NCBI RefSeq assembly: GCF_018310695.1
Contig: NZ_JAGXCY010000002.1
Location: 124,001-188,000 of the forward strand
Direction of reading: 5' to 3'
Length of the DNA: 64,000 nt
DNA from: Paenibacillus sp. Marseille-Q4541
GTDB taxonomy: Bacteria > Bacillota > Bacilli > Paenibacillales > Paenibacillaceae
The position numbers and the translations under genes are program-made. Below the pieces are notes generated by a model. That model did no database searches, was not told the DNA's origin, and was given only the letters and a program-made list of their open reading frames with translations. Of the stretch, positions 9,862 through 18,772 are shown in pieces; the stretch's first letter is position 1, and each line of letters opens with the position of its first letter.

Positions 9862-11379
9862 ATGTCTACCCTAATTGAGCAAAAGACTTCACGGTTCGAA
9901 AAGAGTCAGCAGTTAAAACTTTCACCCGAATATATGCAGTCCCAATTTATTTGGGTCGTTTCTCTGTTGATCACTGCCATTCTACTTGTAAGCAGTTATG
10001 ATTTTGCAGGCAATGCGATAAAACCTATTGTTTTTGCTGTATTTGCTGCTTATGCATTGTTTACTTTGATTCAAATCCTGATCACCTGGCTTATTCGGCG
10101 GGATATACTGACGAACGGTGAAATTAGACCCGTCACAAGACGTCTAGGTTATTTGCAGCTATTCTCTGTCCTGACAGGTAATATTTTTACTGTGATTTTT
10201 GCGATGCATCTCATCAAAAAGAAAACGACAAGTCAATACACACTCGCCGTCTATTTACTCATAACCCAGATCTTTATCATCGTTCTATCATCACTGAACC
10301 TGTTCAAGCCTTATGTGACAGATACTTTTTTACCCGCCATGTTTGTACTTGCCGGAATTGCCGTATTTTATTTCGTTTCCTTGACACTAGTTGCTAAGTT
10401 CGTGGATCGCCGTCAGGCTCCCAAATGGATGATATACATAGCTGTTCCACTCCTCTTAACTAGTATAACTGGAAATCTGTTTGCCTTATTACTAGGGCTA
10501 GACTTGCTTTTCAAAATACGTCAAACCCTGAAACCAGGTTCAGGGAATTGGGAACGAATATGGAACAAAATTACGAGAAACGTCAGCTCTATGTTTGGGT
10601 TATTTTTTATCCTATTTATGTTTGCCATCTCGGTGTCGAGCTTTTTCACTTTCGACTATGATATGGCGATTCAAAATAACTATAGTGCGATTCTTCAAAC
10701 ACCTAGCCTAGCTTACCCACTCGGTACGGATCATTTCGGTCGAGATTTATTCTCTCGTATTGTGTTTGGAGCAAGGATCTCCCTTGTGGTCGGATTTATC
10801 TCAACCTTAATTCCGGTTATTATAGGCGGAATACTAGGTGCATTAGCAGGATATTATGGACGCCATACAGATAACATCATCATGCGATTGCTGGATGTAC
10901 TCTATGCAATTCCAGGTATTTTGCTTGCCATCGCCATCATCGCAGCTTTTGGTGCAAACACGACCAATCTAATCATTGCACTCAGTATTGGCTCTATACC
11001 AACTTATGCTAGAACCATGCGAGCGAATGTACTGATGGTATCTAATTATGAATATGTGGATGCTGCACGAGCTTTCGGTTCTAGCAATTTATCGATTATT
11101 TTCAGACACATTGTTCCTAATTCTTTCGCACCTATGATTGTTAAATCTACTCTTACGATTGGCGGGGCCGTGATTGCTACAAGTAGTCTCAGTTATTTAG
11201 GGCTTGGTGTGGAGCCGCATATCCCAGAATGGGGAAACATCCTAAAAGTCGGCAGCACTTATTTGGAATCCCATTCCTACCTTGCCATCTATCCTGGTCT
11301 CGCCATTGTTGCACTCGTCTTATCTTTCAACTTTCTAGGAGACGGACTTCGGGATGCACTGGACCCTAAACTAGATTAA
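9862..11379 (+). CDS. OppC/DppC-type ABC permease with six extra N-terminal membrane segments
   Basis: Second permease subunit, 505 residues. The DppC core occupies roughly residues 245-505: PLGTDHFGRDLFSRIVFGAR at 286-305, the EAA loop (EYVDAARAFGSSNLSIIFRH) and the family-typical end FNFLGDGLRDALDPKLD. Ahead of it are about 240 residues not found in the usual ~300-residue OppC, with predicted membrane segments near 29-48, 54-76, 97-116, 127-146, 156-178 and 190-212. The partner OppB-like protein is enlarged too, so the pair may form a transporter with an accessory membrane domain. The ATG start is 13 bp after the previous stop. Confidence 0.88.
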   Translation: MSTLIEQKTSRFEKSQQLKLSPEYMQSQFIWVVSLLITAILLVSSYDFAGNAIKPIVFAVFAAYALFTLIQILITWLIRRDILTNGEIRPVTRRLGYLQLFSVLTGNIFTVIFAMHLIKKKTTSQYTLAVYLLITQIFIIVLSSLNLFKPYVTDTFLPAMFVLAGIAVFYFVSLTLVAKFVDRRQAPKWMIYIAVPLLLTSITGNLFALLLGLDLLFKIRQTLKPGSGNWERIWNKITRNVSSMFGLFFILFMFAISVSSFFTFDYDMAIQNNYSAILQTPSLAYPLGTDHFGRDLFSRIVFGARISLVVGFISTLIPVIIGGILGALAGYYGRHTDNIIMRLLDVLYAIPGILLAIAIIAAFGANTTNLIIALSIGSIPTYARTMRANVLMVSNYEYVDAARAFGSSNLSIIFRHIVPNSFAPMIVKSTLTIGGAVIATSSLSYLGLGVEPHIPEWGNILKVGSTYLESHSYLAIYPGLAIVALVLSFNFLGDGLRDALDPKLD

Positions 11380-11416
11380 TTCATCACTTCATATACGAAC
11401 TTAAGGAGGATTTCAC

Positions 11417-13237
11417 TTGAAAAAAGCACTCTTACCCTTATTACTTGTTCTCATCCTGGTTATATCCGGTTGCAATGTGAACACAAAATCAGATGTAGCT
11501 GGTGAGAATGAAACTACAGAAAACCCAACCACTACGGAACTTAAACCTGTTGATATTGAGCTTCTCGCGATGAGCAGCGGCGAATCTGACGTCAATATTA
11601 TTCGAGATCAACTAATCAAAAATGGTTTCAACGTCAAACTGAACCTCCAGCCAGATTACGGCAGTTTCAAAGCTCAAGAAGATGCAGGCAACTATGATAT
11701 TTCCTTGTCCGGCTGGACTACCGTGACGGGTAACCCTGACTATGCGGTTCGTTCTCTTTTCAAAACAGGCGGTGATTATAGCATTCTAGCTGATCCTGAG
11801 GTCGACAAATTGATTGAACAAGCAAGTACGGAAACACCTGAAGAATATACAGCGACATATAAAAAGCTGGAGGATTATCTTGTTTTTGATAAGGCATATA
11901 TCGCTCCACTCTATATTTCACTGAAAAGCCAAGGGTTTAACAAAGATGTACTGAATCCGGATACGATTCGCCTGTCAAAATCTCGTTCACAGGTTTGGGA
12001 ATCGATTCAATTTAAGGATACTTCCAAAAATGCAACCGAACCCCTACTTCTAACCCAATCGAATTCTACACTGACTTCACTAGATCCGATTAAAGGGAAC
12101 GATGGGTCCATCAATGCGCTTAATACAAATATGTATGTTCGTCTCGTTAATCTGACCGATGATGACCAAATCACTTCAGAAGGTTCTCTTTCTTTAAATC
12201 ATGGCATTGCAGATGGCAATTCAGAATATTACTTTGTCCTGCGTGATGATATTCATTTTGCTAGGATTACAGATAAGAAAGCCGAAGATTCCGGCGAACG
12301 TGTAGGTGCAGAAGATGTTGTCTTCTCGCTAAACCGCGCGAAAGATCAAAATTCAGTGCCCGATCACCGTACGTATTCCTTACACGAACATATTAAGGAT
12401 GTCGAAGTCGTTACAGATCTGAATGCACTCGAATCGGTCAAACAAGCGGGAAGCGGAGAGTCGATTAAAGATGCTCTTGATAAAGATTTAGATCAAGGGA
12501 TTACGCAACTGGTAAGTGATAAAACAGAGGCAGATAACAAATCAGGCAAATACCAAGTTGTAAAATTGACGACGACAGAACCTTTCCCGCAAGTACTGAA
12601 TTATTTGGCTCACCAGTCTGCAGGGATCGTATCCAAAAAACAAGTGGAAAGCATAAACACTTATGATGTAGCAAGCTTTGATGTAAATAAAGATATTCCT
12701 TACGGTGATCAAAAAACAGTAACAGAAGGAAGTTCCTACAATAATACGCTCTATGCAAGCGGCCCTTACATTTTGTCTTACAAAAATGATTACGAAGCTG
12801 TCTTCTATAAAAATCCGGGTTATATGAAAGGTACGAAACATGAACCGCAAATTTCTAAGATAATAGTGAAATTCATTAAAGATGCGGACAACGCTCTATC
12901 TGCGCTTCGCAGTGGAGAAATTCATATGTACTACGGAATACCTGAAACCAAATATGATCTAGTCAAGCAAGATAGTAAACTACAGTTGCAAACATTAGAA
13001 AGCAATGGAGTCAGCTATTTGTTGTTTAACACAAAAGGCCGTGATGTAGCGGAAAGCGAAGATTTGAGAAAAGCAGTTCTCTATTCCATCAATCAAGATG
13101 AGATTCTGTCCTTCTATAACAACAATAAAATCAAAGCTGTATCCACGGTAAGCCCCATCGTCAATACGGGTAATGAACTAGTTGCTGATCCGGCAAAAGT
13201 AAAAGATTTTTTGACGAAGTATCAGGCAAGCAAATAA
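11417..13237 (+). CDS. Peptide/nickel-type (SBP_bac_5) binding lipoprotein with apparently circularly permuted lobes
   Basis: Binding lipoprotein of 606 residues with a TTG start after AAGGAGG and a lipobox ISGC (Cys19). Residues ~45-200 look like the segment that normally ends family-5 binding proteins: an IELLAMSSG strand, then IIRDQLIKNGFNVKL, NYDISLSGW, and the DPEVDKLIEQA and APLYISLKS stretches. Residues ~208-606 look like the segment that normally comes first: LTSLDPIKG, YYFVLRDDIHF, GAEDVVFSLNRAKD, ASGPYILSYKNDYEAVFYKNP, YLLFNTKG, LRKAVLYSINQDEI, ending at DPAKVKDFLTKYQASK, where ordinary members continue (DPEKAKALLKEAG) into the region found here at the N-terminus. The total length is close to normal. 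Third gene of the permease operon; its ligand is not predictable from sequence. Confidence 0.88.
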   Translation: MKKALLPLLLVLILVISGCNVNTKSDVAGENETTENPTTTELKPVDIELLAMSSGESDVNIIRDQLIKNGFNVKLNLQPDYGSFKAQEDAGNYDISLSGWTTVTGNPDYAVRSLFKTGGDYSILADPEVDKLIEQASTETPEEYTATYKKLEDYLVFDKAYIAPLYISLKSQGFNKDVLNPDTIRLSKSRSQVWESIQFKDTSKNATEPLLLTQSNSTLTSLDPIKGNDGSINALNTNMYVRLVNLTDDDQITSEGSLSLNHGIADGNSEYYFVLRDDIHFARITDKKAEDSGERVGAEDVVFSLNRAKDQNSVPDHRTYSLHEHIKDVEVVTDLNALESVKQAGSGESIKDALDKDLDQGITQLVSDKTEADNKSGKYQVVKLTTTEPFPQVLNYLAHQSAGIVSKKQVESINTYDVASFDVNKDIPYGDQKTVTEGSSYNNTLYASGPYILSYKNDYEAVFYKNPGYMKGTKHEPQISKIIVKFIKDADNALSALRSGEIHMYYGIPETKYDLVKQDSKLQLQTLESNGVSYLLFNTKGRDVAESEDLRKAVLYSINQDEILSFYNNNKIKAVSTVSPIVNTGNELVADPAKVKDFLTKYQASK

Positions 13238-13260
13238 CTCATGTTATTTAAACTTAAAAA

Positions 13261-13292
13261 GGAGTGCTCTCATAGTAGAGCACTCCTTTTTT
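13261..13292 (+). terminator. Terminator after the permuted binding-protein gene
   Basis: GGAGTGCTCT, loop CATAGT, AGAGCACTCC, then TTTTTT: a perfect 10-bp stem with a T-run, 23 bp after the stop codon. Confidence 0.93.
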
Positions 13293-13364
13293 AATGATAC
13301 GTTTATTAAAATGTAATTTTAAGGAATGTAGCCCTTTCACATTTTTTTAATAGAGCCCACAAAT

Positions 13365-13398
13365 AAGCCAAGTCCCTAGTCATAAGGGAACTTGGCTT
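13365..13398 (-). terminator. Terminator of the GH88 gene
   Basis: AAGCCAAGTCCCT pairs with AGGGAACTTGGCTT (one bulged base); on the minus strand it is followed by ATTTG. It lies directly beyond the stop codon at 13402. Confidence 0.75.
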
Positions 13399-13401
13399 TT
13401 A

Positions 13402-14526
13402 TTAGAATATCCGGTTCGACCAGCCGAGTAGCTTGGCGATCGTCTCAACGTAGAAGTAATCCCCGTAGATGAGTGAGACATTCACGTTCTGCTCAGCTGG
13501 TTTATTGCCCGTTCCTTCCCGAAGTAAGCCTTGATAGTCCGGCTCATCAAGTGTCGCGTAATGCTCAGTCAATGATTTGATGATCTTTTCTGCGGCTTGT
13601 TGATAAATTCTGCCCTCCTCGGGAGGAAGCAGATGAGCAATTTCAATCAGACCTGAAGCCGCACAACTAGCGGCGGAAGTATCTCTAGGCTCGTTAATTG
13701 GGTCTGGAGTACGGAAATCCCAATGCGGTATATGATCCTCAGGTAAGCAGCTAATGAAATAATGGGCCACCTGCTGAGCTGCACGAAGATAACGAATATC
13801 TTTAGTATATTTATACGTATTAGCCATACCATATATCGTCCAAGCTTGACCTCTGCTCCAAGATGAGAATGGACCGTATCCTTGGCCACCCAAATATTTC
13901 TCTACCTCACCCGTTTCTGGATCGAATGCAACGATATGATGTACAGAACCATCCTCCCGAATAAATTGGCTGAGAACCATATCTGCATGTGCACAGGCGA
14001 TTTGGCGGAATCGCGGATCGTTGATCTGTTCGGATGCCCAGAAGAGCAGCGATAGATTCATCATCGAGTCTATGATTGCCCAGCCCGTTTTTTCTTGGTT
14101 CCATGCACGCAGAAACTGCCCCTTCAAGTTAAAACGTCCCGCCAGAAAATTAGCTGCACCTAGCGCTATGCGACGGGCATCTTCATTCCCCGTTAACCTG
14201 TGCTTCACTACTGCAGTAGGGAGAAATTGAAAGCCAACATCGTGATGAAGATTACTGTTTATAATAAAACATTGTTCAATTCGTGCATCCCAATTCCACG
14301 CTGCAGAACGATATTGTTCTTTTCCCGTCATTTCGTGCTGTATCCACAACATACCCGGCCAGAAGCCAGAGGTCCACCAATCTATCCTCATATCATCATA
14401 AATACCTGAAACAGAGACATGCGGTGATTTATCGCCAATATCTCGAATCATACGGTCCGTCTTATTTTGGATTTTCTCCCACCACGAGAACAGTTCTGCT
14501 TTTTGTAAAATGACGAGATCTCCCAT
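13402..14526 (-). CDS. Glycoside hydrolase family 88 (unsaturated glucuronyl hydrolase)
   Basis: Cytoplasmic enzyme of 374 residues with no signal peptide. GH88 enzymes hydrate and release the unsaturated uronic acid left at the non-reducing end of oligosaccharides by polysaccharide lyases. Family signatures include WWTSGFWPGMLW near residue 50, LHHDVGFQFLPTAV (His95-Asp96), AIIDSMMNL (Asp153), SSWSRGQAWTIYG and RDTSAASCAASGLIEIA. Asp96 and Asp153 match the two catalytic aspartates of the Bacillus sp. GL1 enzyme by position. The gene abuts the GH95 gene (stop at 14527), so the two are co-transcribed, suggesting breakdown of an oligosaccharide containing both uronic acid and fucose or galactose. 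Confidence 0.9.
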   Translation of the reverse strand: MGDLVILQKAELFSWWEKIQNKTDRMIRDIGDKSPHVSVSGIYDDMRIDWWTSGFWPGMLWIQHEMTGKEQYRSAAWNWDARIEQCFIINSNLHHDVGFQFLPTAVVKHRLTGNEDARRIALGAANFLAGRFNLKGQFLRAWNQEKTGWAIIDSMMNLSLLFWASEQINDPRFRQIACAHADMVLSQFIREDGSVHHIVAFDPETGEVEKYLGGQGYGPFSSWSRGQAWTIYGMANTYKYTKDIRYLRAAQQVAHYFISCLPEDHIPHWDFRTPDPINEPRDTSAASCAASGLIEIAHLLPPEEGRIYQQAAEKIIKSLTEHYATLDEPDYQGLLREGTGNKPAEQNVNVSLIYGDYFYVETIAKLLGWSNRIF

Positions 14527-16842
14527 TTATTCATTCTCCTTATGATCATATCGTCTAACAACCCTGTATAGCTTTCCGGCTTCCAATTGGAATTTAGCTA
14601 CTGTAGAACATGGAACTTCGGCAATTAGGTTCTCACCGTCGACAATTATGACTGCAATATCACCACAACGCAGCGTGCAATGGGTACTTTTCTTCGCAGT
14701 TATTCGTCCTTCCTTCAGCAACCCGTCCTCCCACTCAAGATCCACTGTTAACGCTCCTCTTGCCCGCAATCCTGTCACCTTCCCGCTTCTCCAAACGGAT
14801 GGTAGCGCTGGCAGTAATGAAAGCTCGCTGCCATGCGACTGCAAGAGCATCTCTATAATACCGGCAGCCCCTCCAAAATTACCATCGATCTGAAATGGTG
14901 GATGTGCATCAAGTAAATTCGGATAAGTCGAGTGAGTCAGCAGCTTCCTTACATGCGAATAGGCTTCATCCCCATCTTCCAGCCGAGCCCAGAAATTCAA
15001 TATCCAAGCGCGGCTCCATCCAGTATGACCGCCGCCATGCGCTAATCGACGCTTTATCGTCCGCTTCGCAGCCTCCGCAAGCGCGGGCGTCTGTCTCACC
15101 TGAATCTGTTCGCCAGGGTGCAGAGCGAATAACTGCGAAATATGTCGGTGACCCGGATCCTCTTCATCCCAGTCCTCCAGCCACTCCATGATGGTCCCAT
15201 TTTTGCCGATTTCAGGCCGGGGAAGCTTTGCAAGTGCCCTTTCCAGCTCAGAACGAAGTTCTTCCTCCGTTCCAAGAATTCGAAATACGTCAATACAGGA
15301 ACTCCACAAGGCATGAACAATCTGACTATCCATTGACGGTCCCATACATAGTGTTCCGACCTCGCCGTTTGCCCTAATGAAACGATTTTCCGGAGAGATT
15401 GAAGGTCCTGTTACCAAGCGACCTGACTCGTCCTCCGACATATAGTCGAGGAAGAATACAGATGCTTCCTTCATGAAAGGATAAGCTCTCTCCTTTAGAA
15501 ATTCTTCATCTAGACTATAGCGGTAATGCTCCCATAGATGCAGGCTTAGCCAGGCCGCTCCCATCGGCCATATCGATGAGGATAGCAGGACACCTTCTAC
15601 TTGTGTATCGCCCCATAGATTCGTATTGTGATGGGCTACAAATCCCCGGCAACCGTATACATTACGAGCCGTAACCCTTCCTGCAGGCAGCATACTCTCT
15701 ATTAGATCAAATAATGGCTCATGGCATTCTGGCAAGCCACCCGTCTCCGCCGGCCAATAATTCATTTGAGTATTAATATTAATGGTATATTTAGATTCCC
15801 AAGGCGGAGTAAAATTCGAGTTCCAGATCCCTTGTAGATTCGCAGCAAGTGTACCAGGTCTAGAGCAAGACAATAGTAAGTAGCGTCCATATTGGTAATA
15901 TAGTGAGAACAGCCCTGCATCTTCCTCACCCTCAATTAATCTGTGCAGCCGGACATTAGTCGGCTGCTTCTCCAATAGAATCGCTGCTTGTTCATCAAGA
16001 CCTCGAAGCTCCAGCTCTACTCTTCGATAATATGTTGAATAATCTTCGACATGCCGTTCTCTCAGTTGCTTGTAAGATAAAAGTTCGGCAGCTTGAAGCT
16101 GTTTTAAACAAGCTTCTTGAGGATTCTCATGCCGGAAAGACGTACTCGCTGCAAACAGCAATGTGACAGCATCAGCCCCTTCAATAGAGAGGAAATCACC
16201 TATCACCTTTAAGTTACCTCCCTGAGTAACCGCTTGAACTGCTGCTGCATACCGTACCCCATCGCTACCGTTCTGTCCGCTCATAATAATTGTCCGATCA
16301 TCAGCCTTTATGGTCCCTTCATCGAAAGGACGTCTCATCAGGTTTACGCCAACCGTTATCGCACCGATAGCATCTGCCGTTAGACGAATCGCCATCACTT
16401 GATCAGGCGAACTGCTGAAGTACTCTCTTTCATACCTAACACCGTTACATGTATATTGAACACGAGAAATAGCTTCCTCCAGATCGAGTTCCCTCTCGTA
16501 TCCTTCTACGGTGCCATCCTGTCCTCGCGACCACAACAGCATTTCGCCAAGTGGCTGATAGGGATGATAATATTTCGGACTGGACATCAAACTCATCCGT
16601 GCCAAATGCTCCGCTTCGCTCTGTTTACCCTCTATCAGCAAGTTTCTAATTTCCGGGAGATAGACTGGCGCATCCGCATTATTACCATTTACCGAGCCGC
16701 CGTACCAGAGGGAATCCTCATTCAATTGAACGGTTTCCTTGGCTACACTCCCGAATACCATGCCACCAAGCCTGCCGTTGCCTATGGGTAGTGCTTCTTC
16801 CCACTTGCTTGCCGGTTCTGTGTACCATAGCCTGCGTTTCAT
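14527..16842 (-). CDS. Glycoside hydrolase family 95 (alpha-L-fucosidase/galactosidase)
   Basis: An inverting exo-glycosidase of about 771 residues without a signal peptide. The N-terminal RLWYTEPASKWEEALPIGNG followed by GGMVFG and ETVQLNEDSLWYGG is the hallmark of GH95. The (alpha/alpha)6 catalytic domain carries YTININTQMNYWPAETGGL, SSIWPMGAAWLSLHLWEHY, GHTGWSRAWILNFWARL and HPPFQIDGNFGGAAGI. The start is set at the ATG at 16842 (GGGAGG abuts it and GAGGG lies 9 bases upstream); a GTG at 16887 would overlap the upstream small ORF. GH95 includes alpha-1,2-L-fucosidases and L-galactosidases, so the substrate is unresolved. Located inside the cell, it should act on imported oligosaccharide. 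Confidence 0.9.
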   Translation of the reverse strand: MKRRLWYTEPASKWEEALPIGNGRLGGMVFGSVAKETVQLNEDSLWYGGSVNGNNADAPVYLPEIRNLLIEGKQSEAEHLARMSLMSSPKYYHPYQPLGEMLLWSRGQDGTVEGYERELDLEEAISRVQYTCNGVRYEREYFSSSPDQVMAIRLTADAIGAITVGVNLMRRPFDEGTIKADDRTIIMSGQNGSDGVRYAAAVQAVTQGGNLKVIGDFLSIEGADAVTLLFAASTSFRHENPQEACLKQLQAAELLSYKQLRERHVEDYSTYYRRVELELRGLDEQAAILLEKQPTNVRLHRLIEGEEDAGLFSLYYQYGRYLLLSCSRPGTLAANLQGIWNSNFTPPWESKYTININTQMNYWPAETGGLPECHEPLFDLIESMLPAGRVTARNVYGCRGFVAHHNTNLWGDTQVEGVLLSSSIWPMGAAWLSLHLWEHYRYSLDEEFLKERAYPFMKEASVFFLDYMSEDESGRLVTGPSISPENRFIRANGEVGTLCMGPSMDSQIVHALWSSCIDVFRILGTEEELRSELERALAKLPRPEIGKNGTIMEWLEDWDEEDPGHRHISQLFALHPGEQIQVRQTPALAEAAKRTIKRRLAHGGGHTGWSRAWILNFWARLEDGDEAYSHVRKLLTHSTYPNLLDAHPPFQIDGNFGGAAGIIEMLLQSHGSELSLLPALPSVWRSGKVTGLRARGALTVDLEWEDGLLKEGRITAKKSTHCTLRCGDIAVIIVDGENLIAEVPCSTVAKFQLEAGKLYRVVRRYDHKENE

Positions 16843-16867
16843 CCTCCCATTCCCTCTTTCGTTTTCG

Positions 16868-17143
16868 TCATGAGTTTCCCTGTACACCTAGTCCCATATT
16901 CGCAAAACTCCAGCTCAACTTATCGTACGACTTTGGAAGATCTGAATTGCCTATTAGTTCGCCTTTAAACTCACCAGTGTCCGATTTGGTCACGACAGCC
17001 TTAAGTTTGGAAGCATCTATTACCACTATACTTTTGCTAGTTTCGTCTAGATTCCTTCTAATGTGGGCAGTATTCGTGAAAGTGTCCCATCCAACCGTCT
17101 TCAAGCTAATGTATTTTCTTAAGCTATACATGTGTAAATTCAT
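16868..17143 (-). CDS. Hypothetical 91-residue protein, possibly a gene remnant
   Basis: A short frame that I do not recognise. The ATG at 17143 follows GAGGT at a distance of 7 bases, and a minus-strand promoter (TTGGCA-17-TATTGT) lies just upstream. The sequence has no membrane segment; its C-terminal half (KSIVVIDASKLKAVV, then LIGNSDLPKSYDKLSWSF) reads like the end of a beta-sandwich domain of a larger glycan-active protein, but this is only an impression. It ends 25 bp before the GH95 start and would be the first gene of the glycosidase operon. It may be a genuine small protein or the leftover 3' end of a deleted gene. Confidence 0.4.
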   Translation of the reverse strand: MNLHMYSLRKYISLKTVGWDTFTNTAHIRRNLDETSKSIVVIDASKLKAVVTKSDTGEFKGELIGNSDLPKSYDKLSWSFANMGLGVQGNS

Positions 17144-17152
17144 GAAATACAC

Positions 17153-17501
17153 CTCATTTGCCTTTTCCTAAACGTTAGTACAATATATCCTCTTCATTCC
17201 ATTGCCAATAATGCATATGATTGCTGACATTCCCGTATAAATAGTGATACGAACAAATCGATGAACCTTTGTTATATGATACAAATGAACAAAATGGGGT
17301 TGATTGTCACAAAATGATATTAAGGATGAGATGGAATTTAAAAATTTTAGAAGAAAAACACAATATTGTAATCTTCCTAGTCTTAAGACCAGGTTTCATA
17401 TAGACTATAGTCAAGATCTGAATTACTACTTCAGCACGTTTTGTAAAGATAGCTAGCAAGCTAGAATAAGGGTAACAATGTTTTTGGAGGGGAAAAGAAA
17501 C
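17153..17501. promoter_or_regulatory. Divergent intergenic region with the glycosidase-operon promoter
   Basis: This 349-bp region separates the glycosidase operon (minus) from the NlpC-like/DedA/P450 operon (plus). On the minus strand a good sigma-A promoter is present: -35 TTGGCA (plus 17203-17208), 17-bp spacer, -10 TATTGT (plus 17180-17185). For the plus-strand operon I see no convincing promoter. A 29-codon frame starting near 17313 was considered and not accepted. The rest is AT-rich and holds nothing else I can support. Confidence 0.55.
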
Positions 17502-18098
17502 ATGTCAGCGAATAGAGTTGTTTATATCGTTCTGACTTCAACAGGCACGTATTTATCGAAATTGATCCAATTTTATACGAAAGCTTCAATGAATCATGCA
17601 TCCATTGCGTTTGATCCTGAACTGAAAGAGGTGTATAGTTTTGGACGTAAAAATGTAGCGAATCCGTTCCTGGCAGGACTTGTCCGGGAAGATTATAGCT
17701 CACCTTTTTTTCATTCGTCTCACTGCGCTGTATACACCTTAACCGTTACTTCCGAGCAGTATGATCAAATGCACCGCCTTGTCGGGGACATGATGCAACG
17801 ACAGCATACATATAAATATCATCTTCTAGGCCTGATCGGAGTCATGCTCCAAGTAGAACTTCGTAGGGAGAATGCCTATTTTTGTTCTCAATTTGTATCT
17901 TATGTTCTTGGACATGGAGGAGCTCTGCCGGTTCGTAAACCTGCCCACTTTGTCACCCCAAGTGATTTTGAGAAAACCGATATTCTTAAAGAAGTGTATC
18001 GAGGCAGTTTGTGGGAATATACACTCAAATCTAAAGAGCGATCCGTCCGTAAAAAGGCCGTTTCTTCTATAGATAGAGTAAAGGCGCATATCATTTAA
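17502..18098 (+). CDS. Permuted NlpC/P60-like (YiiX/LRAT-type papain fold) protein
   Basis: A 198-residue protein without signal peptide. The ATG at 17502 is chosen because GGAGGGG lies 9 bases upstream. The sequence begins with a short hydrophobic strand (RVVYIVLTSTG), then NHASIAFD with a His in the position of the permuted catalytic His, and later NAYFCSQFVSYVL with the candidate nucleophile Cys. The His-before-Cys order is that of permuted NlpC/P60 enzymes, which include amidases and lipid acyltransferases rather than wall peptidases. It heads an operon with a DedA protein (49 bp on) and a cytochrome P450, hinting at lipid or membrane chemistry. The exact reaction is unknown. Confidence 0.75.
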   Translation: MSANRVVYIVLTSTGTYLSKLIQFYTKASMNHASIAFDPELKEVYSFGRKNVANPFLAGLVREDYSSPFFHSSHCAVYTLTVTSEQYDQMHRLVGDMMQRQHTYKYHLLGLIGVMLQVELRRENAYFCSQFVSYVLGHGGALPVRKPAHFVTPSDFEKTDILKEVYRGSLWEYTLKSKERSVRKKAVSSIDRVKAHII

Positions 18099-18146
18099 TA
18101 GCCGTGTTGTGTCTTGCAATATGGGCAGATAGGATGTCTATTTACA

Positions 18147-18770
18147 ATGGTTTATGACTTTTTACTTGAATTCATTGATCACTTTGGCTACATAGCCTTG
18201 TTCCTTGTACTATGTTTGGGACTCATCGGTCTTCCGATTCCCAATGAGGTTGTTGTCATGACAGCAGGTACTCTGTCAGCTACAGGAATTCTTTATTATC
18301 CATTTGCTTATCTCGCCGTTAGTCTTGGAATATGCTCTGCAATGACCGTTGGTTATGTCGTAGGACGTTTTTTTGTCAAGACTCGGCTCTTCCGTAGCAT
18401 GCAGAAGACAACAAAGACGGAACGTTATTTTATGATCTCTGAAAAATGGTTTCATAAATATGGAGGATTCGCAATTAGTATGAGTCTTTGCTTGCCTTTC
18501 TTACGTCACATTACGATGTATGTCGCGGGAATGAATCGGATGTCCTATCGAAGGTTTGTTAGGTATGCCTACCCTGCTGCTTTTCTGTGGACACTTGTCT
18601 TCTTTTTGCTCGGTATTGTTGCTGAAGATCACATTGCGGAGATAGGTGCTCTGATAGAACATTATGGGATCATCATCGTTATTGTTTTGATCGTCTTATT
18701 ATTCATATATTTACTGTTCAGATCATCTCGTAAGAAACAGCCTCATAAAACGTTATCTGGGAGGAAGTAA
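18147..18770 (+). CDS. DedA family membrane protein (SNARE-associated/VTT domain)
   Basis: Integral membrane protein of 207 residues. The ATG at 18147 is preferred over a TTG at 18114 because AGGA precedes it and the extra residues resemble no family member. DedA signatures are present: GLIGLPIPNEVVVMTAG (with the EXXXXXXG-type re-entrant element), a KTTKTERYFMISEKWFHKYGG loop, then LPFLRHITMYVAGMNRMSYRRFV with the conserved Arg and Gly. DedA proteins include undecaprenyl-phosphate and phospholipid flippases. This is the second DedA copy in the window, and it sits in a different context from the one beside uppP. It ends two bases before the P450 start. Confidence 0.88.
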   Translation: MVYDFLLEFIDHFGYIALFLVLCLGLIGLPIPNEVVVMTAGTLSATGILYYPFAYLAVSLGICSAMTVGYVVGRFFVKTRLFRSMQKTTKTERYFMISEKWFHKYGGFAISMSLCLPFLRHITMYVAGMNRMSYRRFVRYAYPAAFLWTLVFFLLGIVAEDHIAEIGALIEHYGIIIVIVLIVLLFIYLLFRSSRKKQPHKTLSGRK

Positions 18771-18772
18771 GT

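Noticed and set aside
16791..17171. 126-codon plus-strand frame across the start of the glycosidase operon
   Set aside because: It is antisense to a well-supported GH95 start and promoter, has no family resemblance and an odd composition.
17313..17402. 29-codon frame in the gap before the permuted NlpC-like gene, faintly like the start of a short HTH protein
   Set aside because: The RBS is weak, the frame stops after 29 codons and no matching continuation was seen in other frames, so it is not distinguishable from chance.
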